Below the pieces are notes generated by a model. That model did not search any database and was not told the origin of the DNA. It was given only the letters and a program-made list of their open reading frames with translations. The translations under genes were made by a program, and so were the position numbers. From NCBI RefSeq assembly GCF_017114825.1, contig NZ_JADEVO010000005.1, positions 144,257 to 208,256 on the forward strand: DNA of 64,000 nucleotides, written 5' to 3'. Shown piece by piece: positions 36,763 through 47,453 of this stretch (its first letter is position 1; each line of letters begins with the position of its first letter). The stretch is from Pseudomonas gregormendelii. GTDB taxonomy: Bacteria > Pseudomonadota > Gammaproteobacteria > Pseudomonadales > Pseudomonadaceae.

Positions 36763-37818
36763 ATGAGCGCCAGCACCACTGCAAACCTGCGTCATGATTG
36801 GTCTTTGGCCGAAGTCAAAGCGCTCTTCGTGCAGCCATTCAATGACCTGCTGTTCCAGGCGCAGACGGTGCACCGCGCGCATTTCGACGCCAATCGCGTC
36901 CAGGTTTCCACGCTGCTGTCGATCAAGACGGGTGCCTGCCCGGAAGATTGCAAATATTGTCCGCAGTCGGGTCACTACAACACCGGGCTGGAAAAAGAAA
37001 AGCTGATGGAAGTGCAGAAGGTCCTCGAAGAGGCCGCTCGCGCCAAGGCCATCGGATCGACGCGATTCTGCATGGGCGCGGCCTGGAAGCATCCGTCGGC
37101 CAAGGACATGCCCTATGTGCTGGAGATGGTCAAAGGTGTGAAAGCCATGGGCCTGGAAACCTGCATGACCCTGGGACGTCTCGATCAGGACCAGACCGAG
37201 GCGCTGGCCCAGGCTGGCCTGGACTATTACAACCACAACCTCGACACGTCGCCGGAGTTCTACGGCAGCATCATCACCACCCGCACCTATGGCGAGCGCC
37301 TGCAAACCCTGGCCTATGTGCGTGATTCGGGGATGAAGATCTGTTCCGGCGGAATCCTGGGCATGGGCGAGTCCCTCGATGACCGCGCCAACCTGCTGAT
37401 CCAGCTGGCCAACCTGCCGGAGCATCCGGAGTCGGTGCCGATCAACATGCTGGTGAAAGTTGCCGGCACGCCGCTGGAAAATGCCGAGGACATCGACCCC
37501 TTTGACTTCATCCGCATGCTGGCGGTCGCGCGCATCCTCATGCCGCAATCCCACGTGCGCCTGTCTGCGGGCCGTGAGGCGATGAACGAGCAGATGCAGG
37601 CCCTGGCATTTTTCGCCGGCGCCAACTCGATTTTCTACGGCGACAAGCTGCTGACCACTGCCAACCCGCAGGCTGACAAGGACATGCAGTTGTTCTCGCG
37701 CCTGGGGATACTGCCGGAAGCACGTGAAGAACATGCCGATGAGGTGCATCAGGCGGCGATCGAGCAGGCGCTGGTGGAGCAGAAAAGTAGCGAGCAGTTC
37801 TATAACGCGGCCGTTTGA
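36763..37818 (+). CDS. bioB: Biotin synthase
   Basis: 351 residues. Radical SAM enzyme that inserts sulfur into dethiobiotin. The 4Fe-4S motif is C59-x3-C63-x2-C66 ([13 protein letters not shown]); the [13 protein letters not shown] and GGILGMGES motifs and the arginine near RLSAGRE bind SAM, substrate and the 2Fe-2S cluster. First gene of bioBFHCD. An AAGGAAACGCCC site precedes ATG. A REPIN separates it from bioF, so expression of the later genes may be lower. Confidence 0.97.
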   Translation: MSASTTANLRHDWSLAEVKALFVQPFNDLLFQAQTVHRAHFDANRVQVSTLLSIKTGACPEDCKYCPQSGHYNTGLEKEKLMEVQKVLEEAARAKAIGSTRFCMGAAWKHPSAKDMPYVLEMVKGVKAMGLETCMTLGRLDQDQTEALAQAGLDYYNHNLDTSPEFYGSIITTRTYGERLQTLAYVRDSGMKICSGGILGMGESLDDRANLLIQLANLPEHPESVPINMLVKVAGTPLENAEDIDPFDFIRMLAVARILMPQSHVRLSAGREAMNEQMQALAFFAGANSIFYGDKLLTTANPQADKDMQLFSRLGILPEAREEHADEVHQAAIEQALVEQKSSEQFYNAAV

Positions 37819-37847
37819 AGATCCCGCTGCCGCTGATTGGAATACAA

Positions 37848-37946
37848 ACCCTGTGGGAGTGAGCCTGCTCGCGATACGTTAGACCAGTCGGCATCGATAT
37901 TGAGTGTTCTGGCCTCATCGCGAGCAGGCTCGCTCCCACAGGGGGT
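37848..37946. repeat. REPIN between bioB and bioF
   Basis: Arms 37848-37877 (ACCCTGTGGGAGTGAGCCTG) and 37914-37945 (CATCGCGAGCAGGCTCGCTC) with 36 bases between. It stands inside the bio operon and could stabilise the bioB end of the message. Confidence 0.88.
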
Positions 37947-37987
37947 GTGCTCACATTGTTTTATGTGATTTGACCTCCGAGGCCTGC

Positions 37988-39166
37988 ATGTCTTTTGATC
38001 TCGCCGCACGCCTGGCAGCCCGTCGTGCCGAAAACCTCTACCGCCACCGCCCGCTGCTCGAAAGTCCCCAGGGCCCGCAAGTGGTGGTCGATGGTCAGCC
38101 GTTGCTCGCCTTCTGCAACAACGACTACCTTGGCCTGGCCAATCACCCCCAAGTGATTGAAGCCTGGCGTGCTGGCGCGTCCAAGTGGGGCGTGGGGGGT
38201 GGGGCCTCGCATCTGGTGATCGGTCATAGCGGGCCGCACCACGCACTCGAAGAAGCCTTGGCTGACCTGACTGGTCGCCCCCGCGCCTTGTTGTTCACCA
38301 CCGGTTACATGGCCAACCTGGGCGCAGTGACCGCGTTGGTGGGGCAGGGCGATACAGTGCTGCAAGACCGCCTCAATCATGCGTCATTGCTGGACGCCGG
38401 CCTGCTGTCCGGCGCGCGCTTCAATCGTTACCTGCATAACGACCCGACAAGCCTGGCCAAGCGGCTCGAAAAAGCCACCGGCAATACCCTGGTGGTTACC
38501 GACGGCGTGTTCAGCATGGACGGCGATATCGCCGACCTGCCCGCCCTGGCGCGTGAAGCCCGGGCCAAGGGCGCGTGGTTGATGGTCGACGATGCCCACG
38601 GTTTTGGGGCGATGGGTGCCAACGGCGGTGGGATCGTCGAGCATTTCGGCCTGAGCCAGGAGGATGTTCCGGTGCTCGTCGGCACGCTGGGCAAGGCCTT
38701 CGGCACAGCGGGAGCCTTTGTTGCCGGCAGCGAAGAGCTCATCGAAAGCCTGATCCAGTTCGCGCGCCCCTATATTTACACCACCAGTCAGCCTCCCGCC
38801 CTGGCATGCGCCACCCTCAAAAGCCTCGAGCTGCTGCGCAGCGAACACTGGCGGCGGGCGCACTTGAAGACGTTGATCGGCCAGTTCCGCCAGGGGGCGC
38901 AGCAGATCGGCCTGGAGTTGATGGACAGCTTCACGCCGATCCAGCCGATCATGATCGGTGACGCCGGACGTGCGGTTCGCCTGTCACAGATGCTGCGCGA
39001 GCGCGGCCTGATGGTGACTGCAATTCGCCCACCCACTGTGCCTGCCGGCAGCGCCCGGTTGCGCGTGACCCTGACCGCTGCGCACAGCGAAGCGCAGGTG
39101 CAGCTATTGTTAAACGCACTGGCAGATTGTTTTCAACAATTGGGAGCTGAGCCAAGCCATGCGTAA
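37988..39166 (+). CDS. bioF: 8-Amino-7-oxononanoate synthase
   Basis: 392 residues. PLP enzyme that joins pimeloyl-ACP and L-alanine. Schiff-base lysine K236 in [23 protein letters not shown] and [12 protein letters not shown] motifs are typical. ATG 37988 chosen since the 28 codons before it are REP sequence. It overlaps bioH by 8 bases. Confidence 0.96.
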   Translation: MSFDLAARLAARRAENLYRHRPLLESPQGPQVVVDGQPLLAFCNNDYLGLANHPQVIEAWRAGASKWGVGGGASHLVIGHSGPHHALEEALADLTGRPRALLFTTGYMANLGAVTALVGQGDTVLQDRLNHASLLDAGLLSGARFNRYLHNDPTSLAKRLEKATGNTLVVTDGVFSMDGDIADLPALAREARAKGAWLMVDDAHGFGAMGANGGGIVEHFGLSQEDVPVLVGTLGKAFGTAGAFVAGSEELIESLIQFARPYIYTTSQPPALACATLKSLELLRSEHWRRAHLKTLIGQFRQGAQQIGLELMDSFTPIQPIMIGDAGRAVRLSQMLRERGLMVTAIRPPTVPAGSARLRVTLTAAHSEAQVQLLLNALADCFQQLGAEPSHA

Positions 39167-39890
39167 TCGACTGATTCTGCTGCCAGGCTGGGGCCTCGGA
39201 ATTTCGCCCCTGGAACCGTTGGCTGCGGCGTTGCACGGGCTGGATGAACACCTGAATGTCGAGATCGAGCCGCTGCCGGAGCTGGAGTCGAGTGATCTCG
39301 ACGACTGGCTGGATGAACTCGACTCCACCGTACCTCAAGACGCCTGGCTGGGCGGCTGGTCGCTGGGCGGCATGCTGGCGGCCGAGTTGGCCGCCAGGCG
39401 CGGTGATCGCTGTTGCGGCCTGCTGACGCTGGCAAGCAATCCTTCGTTCGTTGCCCATGAACAATGGCCCAGTGCGATGCCCGGTGAGACTTTTGATGCT
39501 TTTTTGGCCGGTTGCCGCGACGATCCGCGAACGACCCTCAAGCGTTTTTCGCTGCTGTGCGCCCAGGGCGCCGAGGACTCGCGCGGTCTGTCACGGCTTT
39601 TGCTGGGCGGTGCTCCGCACAGCTCGCCAGCAGTGTTGATGAGCGGCCTGGAGTTGCTGGCGCAACTGGATACCCGCCAGGCATTGCAAGCTTTTCGCGG
39701 TCCGCAGTTGCACCTGTTCGCCGGCCTGGACGGGCTGGTACCCGCTGAAGCGGCAGGCGACTTGCTGGCGCTGCTGCCGGATGTCGAAATCGGTCTGATT
39801 GAACAGGCCGGTCACGCTTTTCTTCTGGAGGACCCGCACGGAGTGGCCGGGGCGATCCAGGCCTTTTTGCATGAGAGCGGCGATGACTGA
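39159..39890 (+). CDS. bioH: Pimeloyl-ACP methyl ester carboxylesterase
   Basis: 243 residues. Alpha/beta hydrolase; nucleophile S68 in GWSLGG, with Asp in the AGLDGLVP loop and His in [11 protein letters not shown]. It removes the methyl group from pimeloyl-ACP methyl ester made via BioC, ending the disguised fatty-acid stage. Overlaps bioF and bioC by 8 bases each, so translation is coupled. Confidence 0.95.
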   Translation: MRNRLILLPGWGLGISPLEPLAAALHGLDEHLNVEIEPLPELESSDLDDWLDELDSTVPQDAWLGGWSLGGMLAAELAARRGDRCCGLLTLASNPSFVAHEQWPSAMPGETFDAFLAGCRDDPRTTLKRFSLLCAQGAEDSRGLSRLLLGGAPHSSPAVLMSGLELLAQLDTRQALQAFRGPQLHLFAGLDGLVPAEAAGDLLALLPDVEIGLIEQAGHAFLLEDPHGVAGAIQAFLHESGDD

Positions 39891-40695
39891 TTTGTCCCTT
39901 CCCAACCTGTCTGGCGGTTTGCCGGACAAGCGCCAGGTGGCGGCCTCCTTTTCCAGGGCCGCGGGCACCTACGACAGTGTGGCCGAATTGCAGCGCGATG
40001 TTGGCAGCGAGTTATTGCGTCGCTTGCCGGAAGATTTTTCTGCGGGTCGCTGGCTGGACCTGGGCTGTGGCACTGGCTACTTCAGTCGTGCACTGGGCGA
40101 ACGCTTTACCGGCGCGCAGGGTGTGGCGCTGGACATCGCCGAGGGCATGCTCGCGCACGCTCGGCCTCTGGGTGGTGCAACGCATTTCATCGCCGGGGAC
40201 GCAGAGTGCCTGCCGCTGCAGGATGCGAGCTGTGACCTGATCTTCTCCAGCCTGGCGGTGCAGTGGTGCGCAGACTTCGCCTCGGTGCTCAGTGAAGCGC
40301 GGCGGGTGCTCAAACCGGGGGGCGTTTTCGCGTTTGCTAGTCTGTGTGTGGGCACGTTGTTCGAGTTGCGCGACAGCTGGCGCCGGGTGGACGGCATGGT
40401 GCACGTCAATCGCTTCCGCGAACTGGGCATCTATCAGCATTTGTGCGCCGACAGTGGATTGCGTGTCGCGAGCTTGCAAACCCGTGCGCATGTACTGCAT
40501 TACCCGGATGTGCGCAGCTTGACCCATGAGCTCAAGGCGTTGGGTGCACACAATATCAATCCGGGTCGGCCCGGTGGTCTGACCGGTCGGGCGCGGATCC
40601 TCGGCTTGATCGAGGCTTATGAGCAGTTTCGTCAGGCCGAAGGTCTGCCGGCGACTTATCAAGTGGTCTACGCGGTGCTGGAGAAACCCTTATGA
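39883..40695 (+). CDS. bioC: Malonyl-ACP O-methyltransferase
   Basis: 270 residues. SAM-dependent methyltransferase; motif [13 protein letters not shown] at about 57-68. It methylates the free carboxyl of malonyl-ACP so fatty-acid synthase can extend it to pimeloyl length. ATG 39883 overlaps the bioH stop; the longer frame lies inside bioH and is not coding. Confidence 0.95.
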   Translation: MTDLSLPNLSGGLPDKRQVAASFSRAAGTYDSVAELQRDVGSELLRRLPEDFSAGRWLDLGCGTGYFSRALGERFTGAQGVALDIAEGMLAHARPLGGATHFIAGDAECLPLQDASCDLIFSSLAVQWCADFASVLSEARRVLKPGGVFAFASLCVGTLFELRDSWRRVDGMVHVNRFRELGIYQHLCADSGLRVASLQTRAHVLHYPDVRSLTHELKALGAHNINPGRPGGLTGRARILGLIEAYEQFRQAEGLPATYQVVYAVLEKPL

Positions 40696-41372
40696 GTGCA
40701 GCCTATTTCATTACCGGTACGGACACCGATGTGGGCAAGACCACCGTAGCCGCAGGCTTGCTGCATGCCGCGCGGTCGGCGGGCATGAGCACGGCAGCGG
40801 GCAAGCCGGTGGCCTCCGGCTGTGATGTGACACCCAAGGGGTTGCGCAATGCCGATGCCCTGGCATTGCTGGCAGAATGTTCCTTGCCGTTGACCTATGT
40901 GCAGGTCAATCCGGTCGCGTTCGAGCCCGCCATTGCCCCCCACCTGGCCGCCCGCGAAGCGGGCGTGGCATTGACCGTGCAATCGCTGTTCATTCCCATG
41001 CAGCAGATTCTGGACATGCAGGCGGACTTCACCTTGATCGAAGGCGCCGGCGGCTGGCGGGTGCCGCTGGCGGACCAGGATAATCTGTCGGACCTGGCGA
41101 AGGCGCTGAACCTGCCGGTGATCCTGGTGGTGGGTGTGCGCCTGGGCTGCATCAATCACGCGCTTTTGACAGCCGAAGCGATCGCCCGCGACGGCCTGCA
41201 GCTGGCGGGCTGGGTGGCCAATATCATCGATCCGAAGACTTCGCGCCTGGAGGAAAATCTCGCGACACTGGCCGAGCGAATCCCTGCGCCTTGCCTCGGC
41301 CGGGTCCCAAAACTCAAGCTGGTGAGCGCTGAAGCCGTGGCCGAGCATCTGCAGCTGGATCTGCTGGACTAG
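40692..41372 (+). CDS. bioD: Dethiobiotin synthetase
   Basis: 226 residues. P-loop [10 protein letters not shown] at 9-18, substrate-binding KPVASGCD motif and the [11 protein letters not shown] switch-like motif. It closes the ureido ring using CO2 and ATP. Its ATG overlaps the bioC stop (ATGA). Last gene of the biotin cluster; bioA is not in this window. Confidence 0.96.
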   Translation: MSAAYFITGTDTDVGKTTVAAGLLHAARSAGMSTAAGKPVASGCDVTPKGLRNADALALLAECSLPLTYVQVNPVAFEPAIAPHLAAREAGVALTVQSLFIPMQQILDMQADFTLIEGAGGWRVPLADQDNLSDLAKALNLPVILVVGVRLGCINHALLTAEAIARDGLQLAGWVANIIDPKTSRLEENLATLAERIPAPCLGRVPKLKLVSAEAVAEHLQLDLLD

Positions 41373-41479
41373 GTTTTGCCTATGACAAGGCACTGTGCCA
41401 TTAGTGTTTTTGTCGGGTCTTTTGCCGGCAGGTCTGCTTCAATGAGGGTTGTTGATCCTTCACAAGGACGGATTCTGCG

Positions 41480-41776
41480 ATGGAAATCTCAGGTAACAGC
41501 GCTTTTTATGCCGGGCTGGGTACGGTTCAAGCCGCGCAGAACCGCATCGACCAGGCTGCCGGGCAAATTGCCAACACCAGCCTCGAGCGGTCGGCGCTCA
41601 GTCAGTCTTCCGAACTCCAGGCCGGGCGCCTGCGTTCGGTCGATAGCAGTCAGCAGTCGGATGTGGCCAGCAACCTGATCGAAATGTCCCAGGGCAGGCT
41701 TCAAGCTGAACTGGGTGTGAAGGTGGCCAAGGCTTCCGATGAAATGCTCGGAACGTTGATCGATACTTATGCCTGA
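41480..41776 (+). CDS. Small flagellar-rod-like protein of unknown role
   Basis: 98 residues. Starts MEISGNSAFYAGLGTVQAAQNRIDQAAGQIANTS and ends SDEMLGTLIDTYA. The pattern with heptad-like QAAxxRIDxAAxxIANxS near the N-terminus and a C-terminal LGTLIDTYA resembles the ends of flagellar rod/hook-basal proteins (FlgB/FlgC/FlgE type), but the core is missing. No flagellar gene is near. P. aeruginosa also has a small gene of unknown function between bioD and the acyl-CoA dehydrogenases. AAGGA site 10 bases before ATG; a terminator follows. Confidence 0.75.
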   Translation: MEISGNSAFYAGLGTVQAAQNRIDQAAGQIANTSLERSALSQSSELQAGRLRSVDSSQQSDVASNLIEMSQGRLQAELGVKVAKASDEMLGTLIDTYA

Positions 41777-41800
41777 ATCGCCTCTCCTGCTACAAGCCTG

Positions 41801-41826
41801 ACGCCGCGCCTCCGTGCGGCGTTTTT
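41801..41826 (+). terminator. Terminator after the rod-like gene
   Basis: Stem ACGCCGC/GCGGCGT with an 8-base loop, followed by TTTTT. Confidence 0.9.
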
Positions 41827-41947
41827 GTGCGTAAGTCCTTCTCCCTCAGCTAATCTTTCATATACCCCGCTGCATGCGCCAGCGGCCGGATTCGGCTGCG
41901 TGTTGAAAATGTCGCAGCCATGATGACGAACGGCAAAAGATCGGCGC

Positions 41948-41976
41948 TTGACAAGTTTTGGTCGTAAACGTATGTT
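41948..41976 (+). promoter_or_regulatory. Promoter of first acyl-CoA dehydrogenase
   Basis: TTGACA (41948-41953), 17-base spacer, TATGTT (41971-41976). A PsrA-type site begins two bases downstream of the -10, so it would overlap the transcription start. Confidence 0.72.
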
Positions 41977-41977
41977 T

Positions 41978-41992
41978 CAAACAACTGTTTGA
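41978..41992. promoter_or_regulatory. PsrA-type operator
   Basis: CAAAC-AACT-GTTTGA matches the (C/G)AAAC-N2-4-GTTTG(C/A) motif of PsrA, the long-chain fatty-acid-responsive repressor of Pseudomonas beta-oxidation genes. Position just past the -10 suits repression. Confidence 0.78.
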
Positions 41993-42052
41993 CCGCCACA
42001 AGAAATCAACGCGGTCGTTCATCCCCGGTTACATCAGCAGAGGTTTATCGCT

Positions 42053-43858
42053 ATGCCTGACTACAAGGCCCCCTTGCGTGATATTCGCTTCGTTCGTGAC
42101 GAGCTGCTCGGCTACGAAGCGCACTATTCGAGCCTTCCGGCTTGCGCAGACGCGACTCCGGACATGGTTGACGCCATTCTCGAAGAGGGCGCCAAGTTTT
42201 GTGAGCAGGTATTGGCTCCGCTGAACCGCGTGGGTGACACCGAAGGCTGCACCTGGAGCGAGTCCGGCGTTAAGACCCCGACTGGCTTCAAAGAGGCTTA
42301 CAAGCAATTCGTCGAAGGCGGCTGGCCGAGCCTGGCTCACGACGTGGCGCACGGTGGCCAAGGCTTGCCGGAGTCACTGGGCCTGGCAGTCAGCGAAATG
42401 GTTGGCGAAGCGAACTGGTCGTGGGGCATGTACCCGGGCCTGTCCCATGGCGCGATGAACACCATTTCCGAGCACGGCACGCCTGAGCAGCAAGAGGCTT
42501 ACCTGACCAAGCTGGTGTCTGGCGAGTGGACCGGTACCATGTGCCTTACCGAACCACACTGCGGTACCGACCTGGGCATGCTGCGCACCAAGGCCGAACC
42601 TCAGGCCGACGGTTCCTACAAAGTCTCCGGCACCAAGATCTTCATCTCGGCCGGCGAACACGACATGGCCGACAACATCGTCCACATCGTGTTGGCACGC
42701 CTGCCGGATGCACCGGCTGGCACCAAGGGCATTTCGCTGTTCATCGTTCCCAAGTTCATGCCGAACGCTGACGGTTCGATCGGCGAACGCAACGCTGTGA
42801 CCTGTGGTTCCCTGGAACACAAGATGGGCATCCACGGTAACGCCACCTGCGTGATGAACTTCGACGCGGCCACCGGCTTCCTGATCGGCCCGGCGAACAA
42901 AGGCCTGAACTGCATGTTCACCTTTATGAACACCGCACGCCTGGGTACCGCGCTGCAAGGTCTGGCACATGCCGAGATCGGCTTCCAGGGCGGCCTGAAA
43001 TACGCTCGCGATCGCTTGCAAATGCGCTCGCTGACTGGCCCGAAAGCACCGGAAAAAGCTGCTGACCCGATCATCGTGCACCCTGACGTGCGTCGCATGC
43101 TGTTGACCATGAAGGCCTTCGCTGAAGGTAACCGTGCAATGGTTTACTTCACTGCCAAACAGGTCGACATCGTCAAATACGGCGTAGACGAAGAAGAGAA
43201 GAAGAAAGCCGACGCACTGCTGGCGTTCATGACCCCGATTGCCAAGGCCTTCATGACTGAAGTCGGTTTTGAATCGGCCAACCACGGCGTACAGATCTAT
43301 GGCGGCCACGGCTTCATCGCCGAGTGGGGCATGGAGCAGAACGTTCGCGACAGCCGCATTTCGATGCTGTACGAAGGCACCACCGGTATCCAGGCCCTCG
43401 ACCTGCTGGGCCGTAAAGTGCTGATGACCCAAGGCGAAGCCCTCAAAGGTTTCACCAAGATTGTCCACAAGTTCTGCCAGACCAACGAGGGCAACGAAGC
43501 CGTCCAGGAGTTCGTCACCCCGTTGGCTGCGCTGAACAAAGAGTGGGGCGAGTTGACCATGAAGGTCGGCATGGCCGCCATGAAGGACCGCGAAGAAGTC
43601 GGCGCTGCTTCGGTGGATTACCTGATGTACTCCGGTTACGCCTGCCTGGCCTACTTCTGGGCTGACATGGCGCGCCTGGCTGCCGAAAAACTGGCTGCCG
43701 GCACGTCCGACGAGGCGTTCTACACCGCCAAGCTGCAGACCGCGCGCTTCTACTTCCAGCGCATCCTGCCGCGTACTCGTACGCACGTGGCAACCATGCT
43801 GTCGGGTGCTGGCAACCTGATGGACATGAAAGAAGAGAACTTCGCACTGGGCTACTAA
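42053..43858 (+). CDS. Acyl-CoA dehydrogenase (long form), copy 1
   Basis: 601 residues. Long acyl-CoA dehydrogenase with an extra C-terminal domain; N-terminal signature [28 protein letters not shown]-binding [22 protein letters not shown], catalytic region [38 protein letters not shown]. The family oxidises acyl-CoA to 2-enoyl-CoA and passes electrons to ETF. The PsrA-type site upstream suggests fatty-acid induction. Corresponds in position to the first of three such genes next to bio in P. aeruginosa. A terminator follows, so it is transcribed alone. Confidence 0.94.
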   Translation: MPDYKAPLRDIRFVRDELLGYEAHYSSLPACADATPDMVDAILEEGAKFCEQVLAPLNRVGDTEGCTWSESGVKTPTGFKEAYKQFVEGGWPSLAHDVAHGGQGLPESLGLAVSEMVGEANWSWGMYPGLSHGAMNTISEHGTPEQQEAYLTKLVSGEWTGTMCLTEPHCGTDLGMLRTKAEPQADGSYKVSGTKIFISAGEHDMADNIVHIVLARLPDAPAGTKGISLFIVPKFMPNADGSIGERNAVTCGSLEHKMGIHGNATCVMNFDAATGFLIGPANKGLNCMFTFMNTARLGTALQGLAHAEIGFQGGLKYARDRLQMRSLTGPKAPEKAADPIIVHPDVRRMLLTMKAFAEGNRAMVYFTAKQVDIVKYGVDEEEKKKADALLAFMTPIAKAFMTEVGFESANHGVQIYGGHGFIAEWGMEQNVRDSRISMLYEGTTGIQALDLLGRKVLMTQGEALKGFTKIVHKFCQTNEGNEAVQEFVTPLAALNKEWGELTMKVGMAAMKDREEVGAASVDYLMYSGYACLAYFWADMARLAAEKLAAGTSDEAFYTAKLQTARFYFQRILPRTRTHVATMLSGAGNLMDMKEENFALGY

Positions 43859-43876
43859 GCCTCGGGCGGGTCCGAC

Positions 43877-43911
43877 AAAACCGCTGCTTCCTCGGAAGCA
43901 GCGGTTTTTTT
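43877..43911 (+). terminator. Terminator after acyl-CoA dehydrogenase copy 1
   Basis: Stem AAAACCGCTGCTTCC/GGAAGCAGCGGTTTT with a TC loop and further T residues. Confidence 0.95.
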
Positions 43912-44088
43912 GTGCCTGTCATTTGCCGGGAGCAGCCAGGCGACGCATAAATATTTGCCCCGATCCATCAAGAAATGCACCTTTGGAGCCGTTATAGAAG
44001 ATGGCCATATGACATCCCTTTCGGCGCTGTGTTTTACTGCAATCATTCACGCGCACTGCCATCAACCTTAACAGGCTGGAACTTACCC

Positions 44089-45378
44089 TTGCCGCGTCCA
44101 TCCGCTGTACGTCTCAGCCATTTCCTGCCTTCATTGCTGCTCTTGATTGCGGGGCTCTCGGCTGCTTACGTCAAGGATCTCAACGTCTTTTTCACTTCGC
44201 TGTTCAATGTGTTGCCAACCCTGGTATTGCTGCTCGGCGGCGCCTATTGCGCGGTCTATCGGCGCCAGCGCGAATTGTTCCTGATGTTGACGGTGTACAT
44301 CGCCTACTATCTGCTCGACACCCAGACCGACTACTACCGCGACAACGGCAAAGTCCGCGATGATGCGGCGGTGGTGTTTCATCTGTGCTGCCTGTTACTG
44401 CCGCTGCTGTTCGCAATCTTCGCCGCCTGGCAGGAGCGCACTCATCTGTTCCAGGACATGCTGGCGCGCTTCGCGGTGTTACTGGCCGTTGGCAGTGTCG
44501 CGCTGGCGCTGGAGCAAAGTTATCCCCAGGCCCTGCTAATGTGGCTGGCGGAAATTCGCTGGCCCGCCGTGCACGGCGCCTGGATGAGCCTGATCCAGTT
44601 GGCCTATCCGGTGTTTATCGCGGCTTTCCTGCTGCTGGCGTGGCAATACTGGCGTCATCCCAGGCCTCTGCATGCCGCGCAATTGGTCGGCCTGCTCGGC
44701 CTGTTCTGGATGTTGCCGGAGACGTTCATCCTGCCGTTCACCCTGAACATCATGTGCAGCCAGGTGATGCTGATGATCGCGACGGCGGTGGCCCATGAAG
44801 CCTATCAAATGGCCTTTCGCGACGAGCTCACCGGCCTGCCGGGTCGGCGCGCCTTGAACGAACGCATGCAACGCCTGGGGCGCAATTATGTGCTGGCGAT
44901 GAGCGACGTCGATCACTTCAAGAAATTCAACGATACCCATGGCCACGATGTCGGCGATCAGGTGCTGCGGCTGGTGGCCAGCAAGCTGTCCAGGGTCGGC
45001 GGTGGCGGGCGGGCGTATCGTTATGGTGGAGAGGAATTTGCCGTGGTGTTCGCCGGGAAAACCCTGGAGGAATGTTTGCCGCATCTGGAGTTCATCCGCG
45101 AATCCATCGCCACCTACAATATCCATCTGCGTAACCAGGACAGCCGCCCCCAGGATGATCAACAAGGACGCCAGCGGCGTGCGGGGGCGAGCGCGTCGAG
45201 TGTGTCGGTGACGGTCAGCATCGGCGTGGCCGAACGGCTGGAGCAGCGCACGCCAGATCGCGTGCTCAAGTCGGCGGACGAAGCGCTTTACAGCGCCAAG
45301 GGCGCGGGACGCAACTGCGTCGTGGTCTTTGGGCAGAACCGCCGGGGCGCGGTGCGCATGGAAGCCGCTACGGATTGA
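44089..45378 (+). CDS. Membrane diguanylate cyclase (GGDEF)
   Basis: About 429 residues from TTG 44089; the frame stays open from ATG 43975 (467 residues), and the true start is uncertain. Seven membrane helices fill residues 1-245, then a GGDEF domain with FRDELTGLPGRRALNERM and active-site GGEEF, so it should make c-di-GMP. The usual RxxD inhibitory site before GGEEF is absent (glycines there). A polar insert rich in Gln/Arg/Ser (RPQDDQQGRQRRAGASASS) interrupts the domain before VSVTVSIGVAERL. It lies between acyl-CoA dehydrogenase copies 1 and 2. Confidence 0.9.
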   Translation: MPRPSAVRLSHFLPSLLLLIAGLSAAYVKDLNVFFTSLFNVLPTLVLLLGGAYCAVYRRQRELFLMLTVYIAYYLLDTQTDYYRDNGKVRDDAAVVFHLCCLLLPLLFAIFAAWQERTHLFQDMLARFAVLLAVGSVALALEQSYPQALLMWLAEIRWPAVHGAWMSLIQLAYPVFIAAFLLLAWQYWRHPRPLHAAQLVGLLGLFWMLPETFILPFTLNIMCSQVMLMIATAVAHEAYQMAFRDELTGLPGRRALNERMQRLGRNYVLAMSDVDHFKKFNDTHGHDVGDQVLRLVASKLSRVGGGGRAYRYGGEEFAVVFAGKTLEECLPHLEFIRESIATYNIHLRNQDSRPQDDQQGRQRRAGASASSVSVTVSIGVAERLEQRTPDRVLKSADEALYSAKGAGRNCVVVFGQNRRGAVRMEAATD

Positions 45379-45468
45379 GTGATGATGGCGCATTCAGCGT
45401 CTGGACTGTGATTGTCCGGCGGGTTCGGCGGCAGTAGGTTGCAATGATCTGCTGCCGGAGAAATGACC

Positions 45469-47265
45469 ATGCCCGAGTACAAAGCTCCCCTGCGCGACAT
45501 GCGCTTTCTGATCGACCACGTCTTCGACTTTCACAGCAACTACGCGGCCCTCGGCGCCACTGACGCCAGCCCGGACATGGTCAGTGCGATCCTCGAAGAG
45601 GGCGCGAAGTTCTGCGAGAACGTGCTCGCACCGCTCAACCGCAGCGGTGACGAAGAAGGCTGTCATTTCGACAAGGGTGTGGTGACTACGCCGGCAGGCT
45701 TCAAGCAAGCCTTCGCGCAATACGTTGAAGGTGGCTGGCACGGCCTGGCGGCGGATCCGGCGTATGGTGGCCAGGGTTTGCCCAGCTCCCTGGGGCTGGT
45801 GATCAGCGAGATGGTCGGTTCCAGCAATACGTCCTGGGGCATGTACCCGGGGCTGACGCACGGCGCCATGTCGGCGATTCACGCCCACGGCACTCAAGAG
45901 CAGAAACAGACCTACCTGAGCAAACTCACCGCAGGCCAGTGGACCGGCACCATGTGCCTGACCGAAGCCCACTGCGGCACGGACCTGGGCATCATCAAGA
46001 CCCGCGCCGTGCCTGCAGAGGATGGCAGCTATGCAGTCTCTGGCAGCAAGATCTTCATTTCGGCCGGCGAGCATGACCTGAGTGACAACATCATTCACCT
46101 GGTACTGGCGAAGCTGCCGGATGCACCCGCCGGCACCAAAGGGATCTCGCTGTTCATCGTGCCCAAGTTCCTCCCCGATAGCCAAGGTGAAGCCGGCGAG
46201 CGCAACGGCGTCACCTGCGGTTCTATCGAGCACAAGATGGGCATCAAGGCCTCGGCCACCTGCGTGCTGAACTTCGATGGCGCCACGGGTTACCTGATCG
46301 GCGAGCCGAACAAGGGCCTCAACTGCATGTTCACCATGATGAACCACGCCCGTCTAGGCACTGGCATGCAGGGGTTATGCCTGGGAGAAGCGAGTTTTCA
46401 GGGCGCCATCAAGTACGCCAACGATCGCCTGCAGATGCGCTCGCTGACCGGACCGAAAGCACCGGACAAGCCCGCCGATCCGATTATCGTGCACCCCGAT
46501 GTGCGCCGCATGCTGCTGACCATGAAAGCCTTCAACGAAGGCAATCGGGCACTCACCTATTTCACCGCGCAGTTGCTGGACGCCGCGCACTTGAGCGCGG
46601 ACGCAACGGCGCGACAGGACGCCGAGGACTTGCTGGCGTTCCTGACACCCATCTGCAAAGCCTTCATGACCGATACCGGCCTGGAGGTGACTAACCTCGG
46701 CATGCAGGTGTACGGCGGCCACGGGTTTATCCGCGAGTGGGGAATGGAGCAGTTGGTGCGGGACTGCCGCATTGCGCCGATCTATGAAGGCACCAACGGC
46801 ATCCAGGCGCTGGACCTGCTGGGGCGCAAAGTGCTCGGCAGCCAGGGCAAGTTGCTGCGGGGCTTCACCAAGGTCGTGCACAAGTTCTGCGTCGCCAACG
46901 CCGCGCATCCTCAGTTGTCCAGCTACGTGGCGCAGTTGAACGATTTGAACCGGCAATGGGGCGAGGTGACCACCCAGGTGGGCATGGCCGCCATGAAAAA
47001 CCCCGACGAAGTCGGCGCCGCCTCTGTGGATTACCTGATGTACAGCGGCTACATCATCCTTGGCTATCTGTGGTTGCGCATGGCGCTGGTCGCGCAGGCG
47101 CAGCTGGACGAGGGCGGCGGCGATGCCGATTACTGCCGGGCTAAACTGGCCACCAGCGAGTTCTACTTCAAGCGCCTGCTGCCACGAACAACGGCTCACC
47201 GGGCGGCTATCGAGGCGGGTAGCGATTGCCTGATGAAATTGCCGGCGCAATTGTTTGCGCTATAA
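45469..47265 (+). CDS. Acyl-CoA dehydrogenase (long form), copy 2
   Basis: 598 residues. Very similar to copy 1 along its length ([82 protein letters not shown]). ATG 45469 has a GGAG site eight bases away, whereas ATG 45463 is only two bases from it. Likely acts on acyl-CoA of a different chain length or substituent from copy 1; the sequence does not tell which. Starts 90 bases after the diguanylate cyclase gene, so co-transcription with it is possible. Confidence 0.93.
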   Translation: MPEYKAPLRDMRFLIDHVFDFHSNYAALGATDASPDMVSAILEEGAKFCENVLAPLNRSGDEEGCHFDKGVVTTPAGFKQAFAQYVEGGWHGLAADPAYGGQGLPSSLGLVISEMVGSSNTSWGMYPGLTHGAMSAIHAHGTQEQKQTYLSKLTAGQWTGTMCLTEAHCGTDLGIIKTRAVPAEDGSYAVSGSKIFISAGEHDLSDNIIHLVLAKLPDAPAGTKGISLFIVPKFLPDSQGEAGERNGVTCGSIEHKMGIKASATCVLNFDGATGYLIGEPNKGLNCMFTMMNHARLGTGMQGLCLGEASFQGAIKYANDRLQMRSLTGPKAPDKPADPIIVHPDVRRMLLTMKAFNEGNRALTYFTAQLLDAAHLSADATARQDAEDLLAFLTPICKAFMTDTGLEVTNLGMQVYGGHGFIREWGMEQLVRDCRIAPIYEGTNGIQALDLLGRKVLGSQGKLLRGFTKVVHKFCVANAAHPQLSSYVAQLNDLNRQWGEVTTQVGMAAMKNPDEVGAASVDYLMYSGYIILGYLWLRMALVAQAQLDEGGGDADYCRAKLATSEFYFKRLLPRTTAHRAAIEAGSDCLMKLPAQLFAL

Positions 47266-47267
47266 GT

Positions 47268-47300
47268 CGTAAAGATCGCAGTCTTCGGTAGCTCCTGCGG
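47268..47300. repeat. Half REP unit
   Basis: AAAGATCGCAGTCTTCGGTAGCTCCTGC form at 47270-47298, degenerate and without partner, in the gap before copy 3. The other 150 bases of the gap hold the presumed promoter, with no element I can name. Confidence 0.6.
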
Positions 47301-47453
47301 GGGCCGGGTGGTGGCTGCGACGTGGTTTTCGGTGACCAAAAATTACAAAATAGTCACAAGCTGACGCTATGTGTCGTAAAAGTTGTTGGGGTACACTCGA
47401 TTCAACCGAAATACTTTCCGTGAATCAACTGTAAAGATCCTGCGAGGTTTGCC

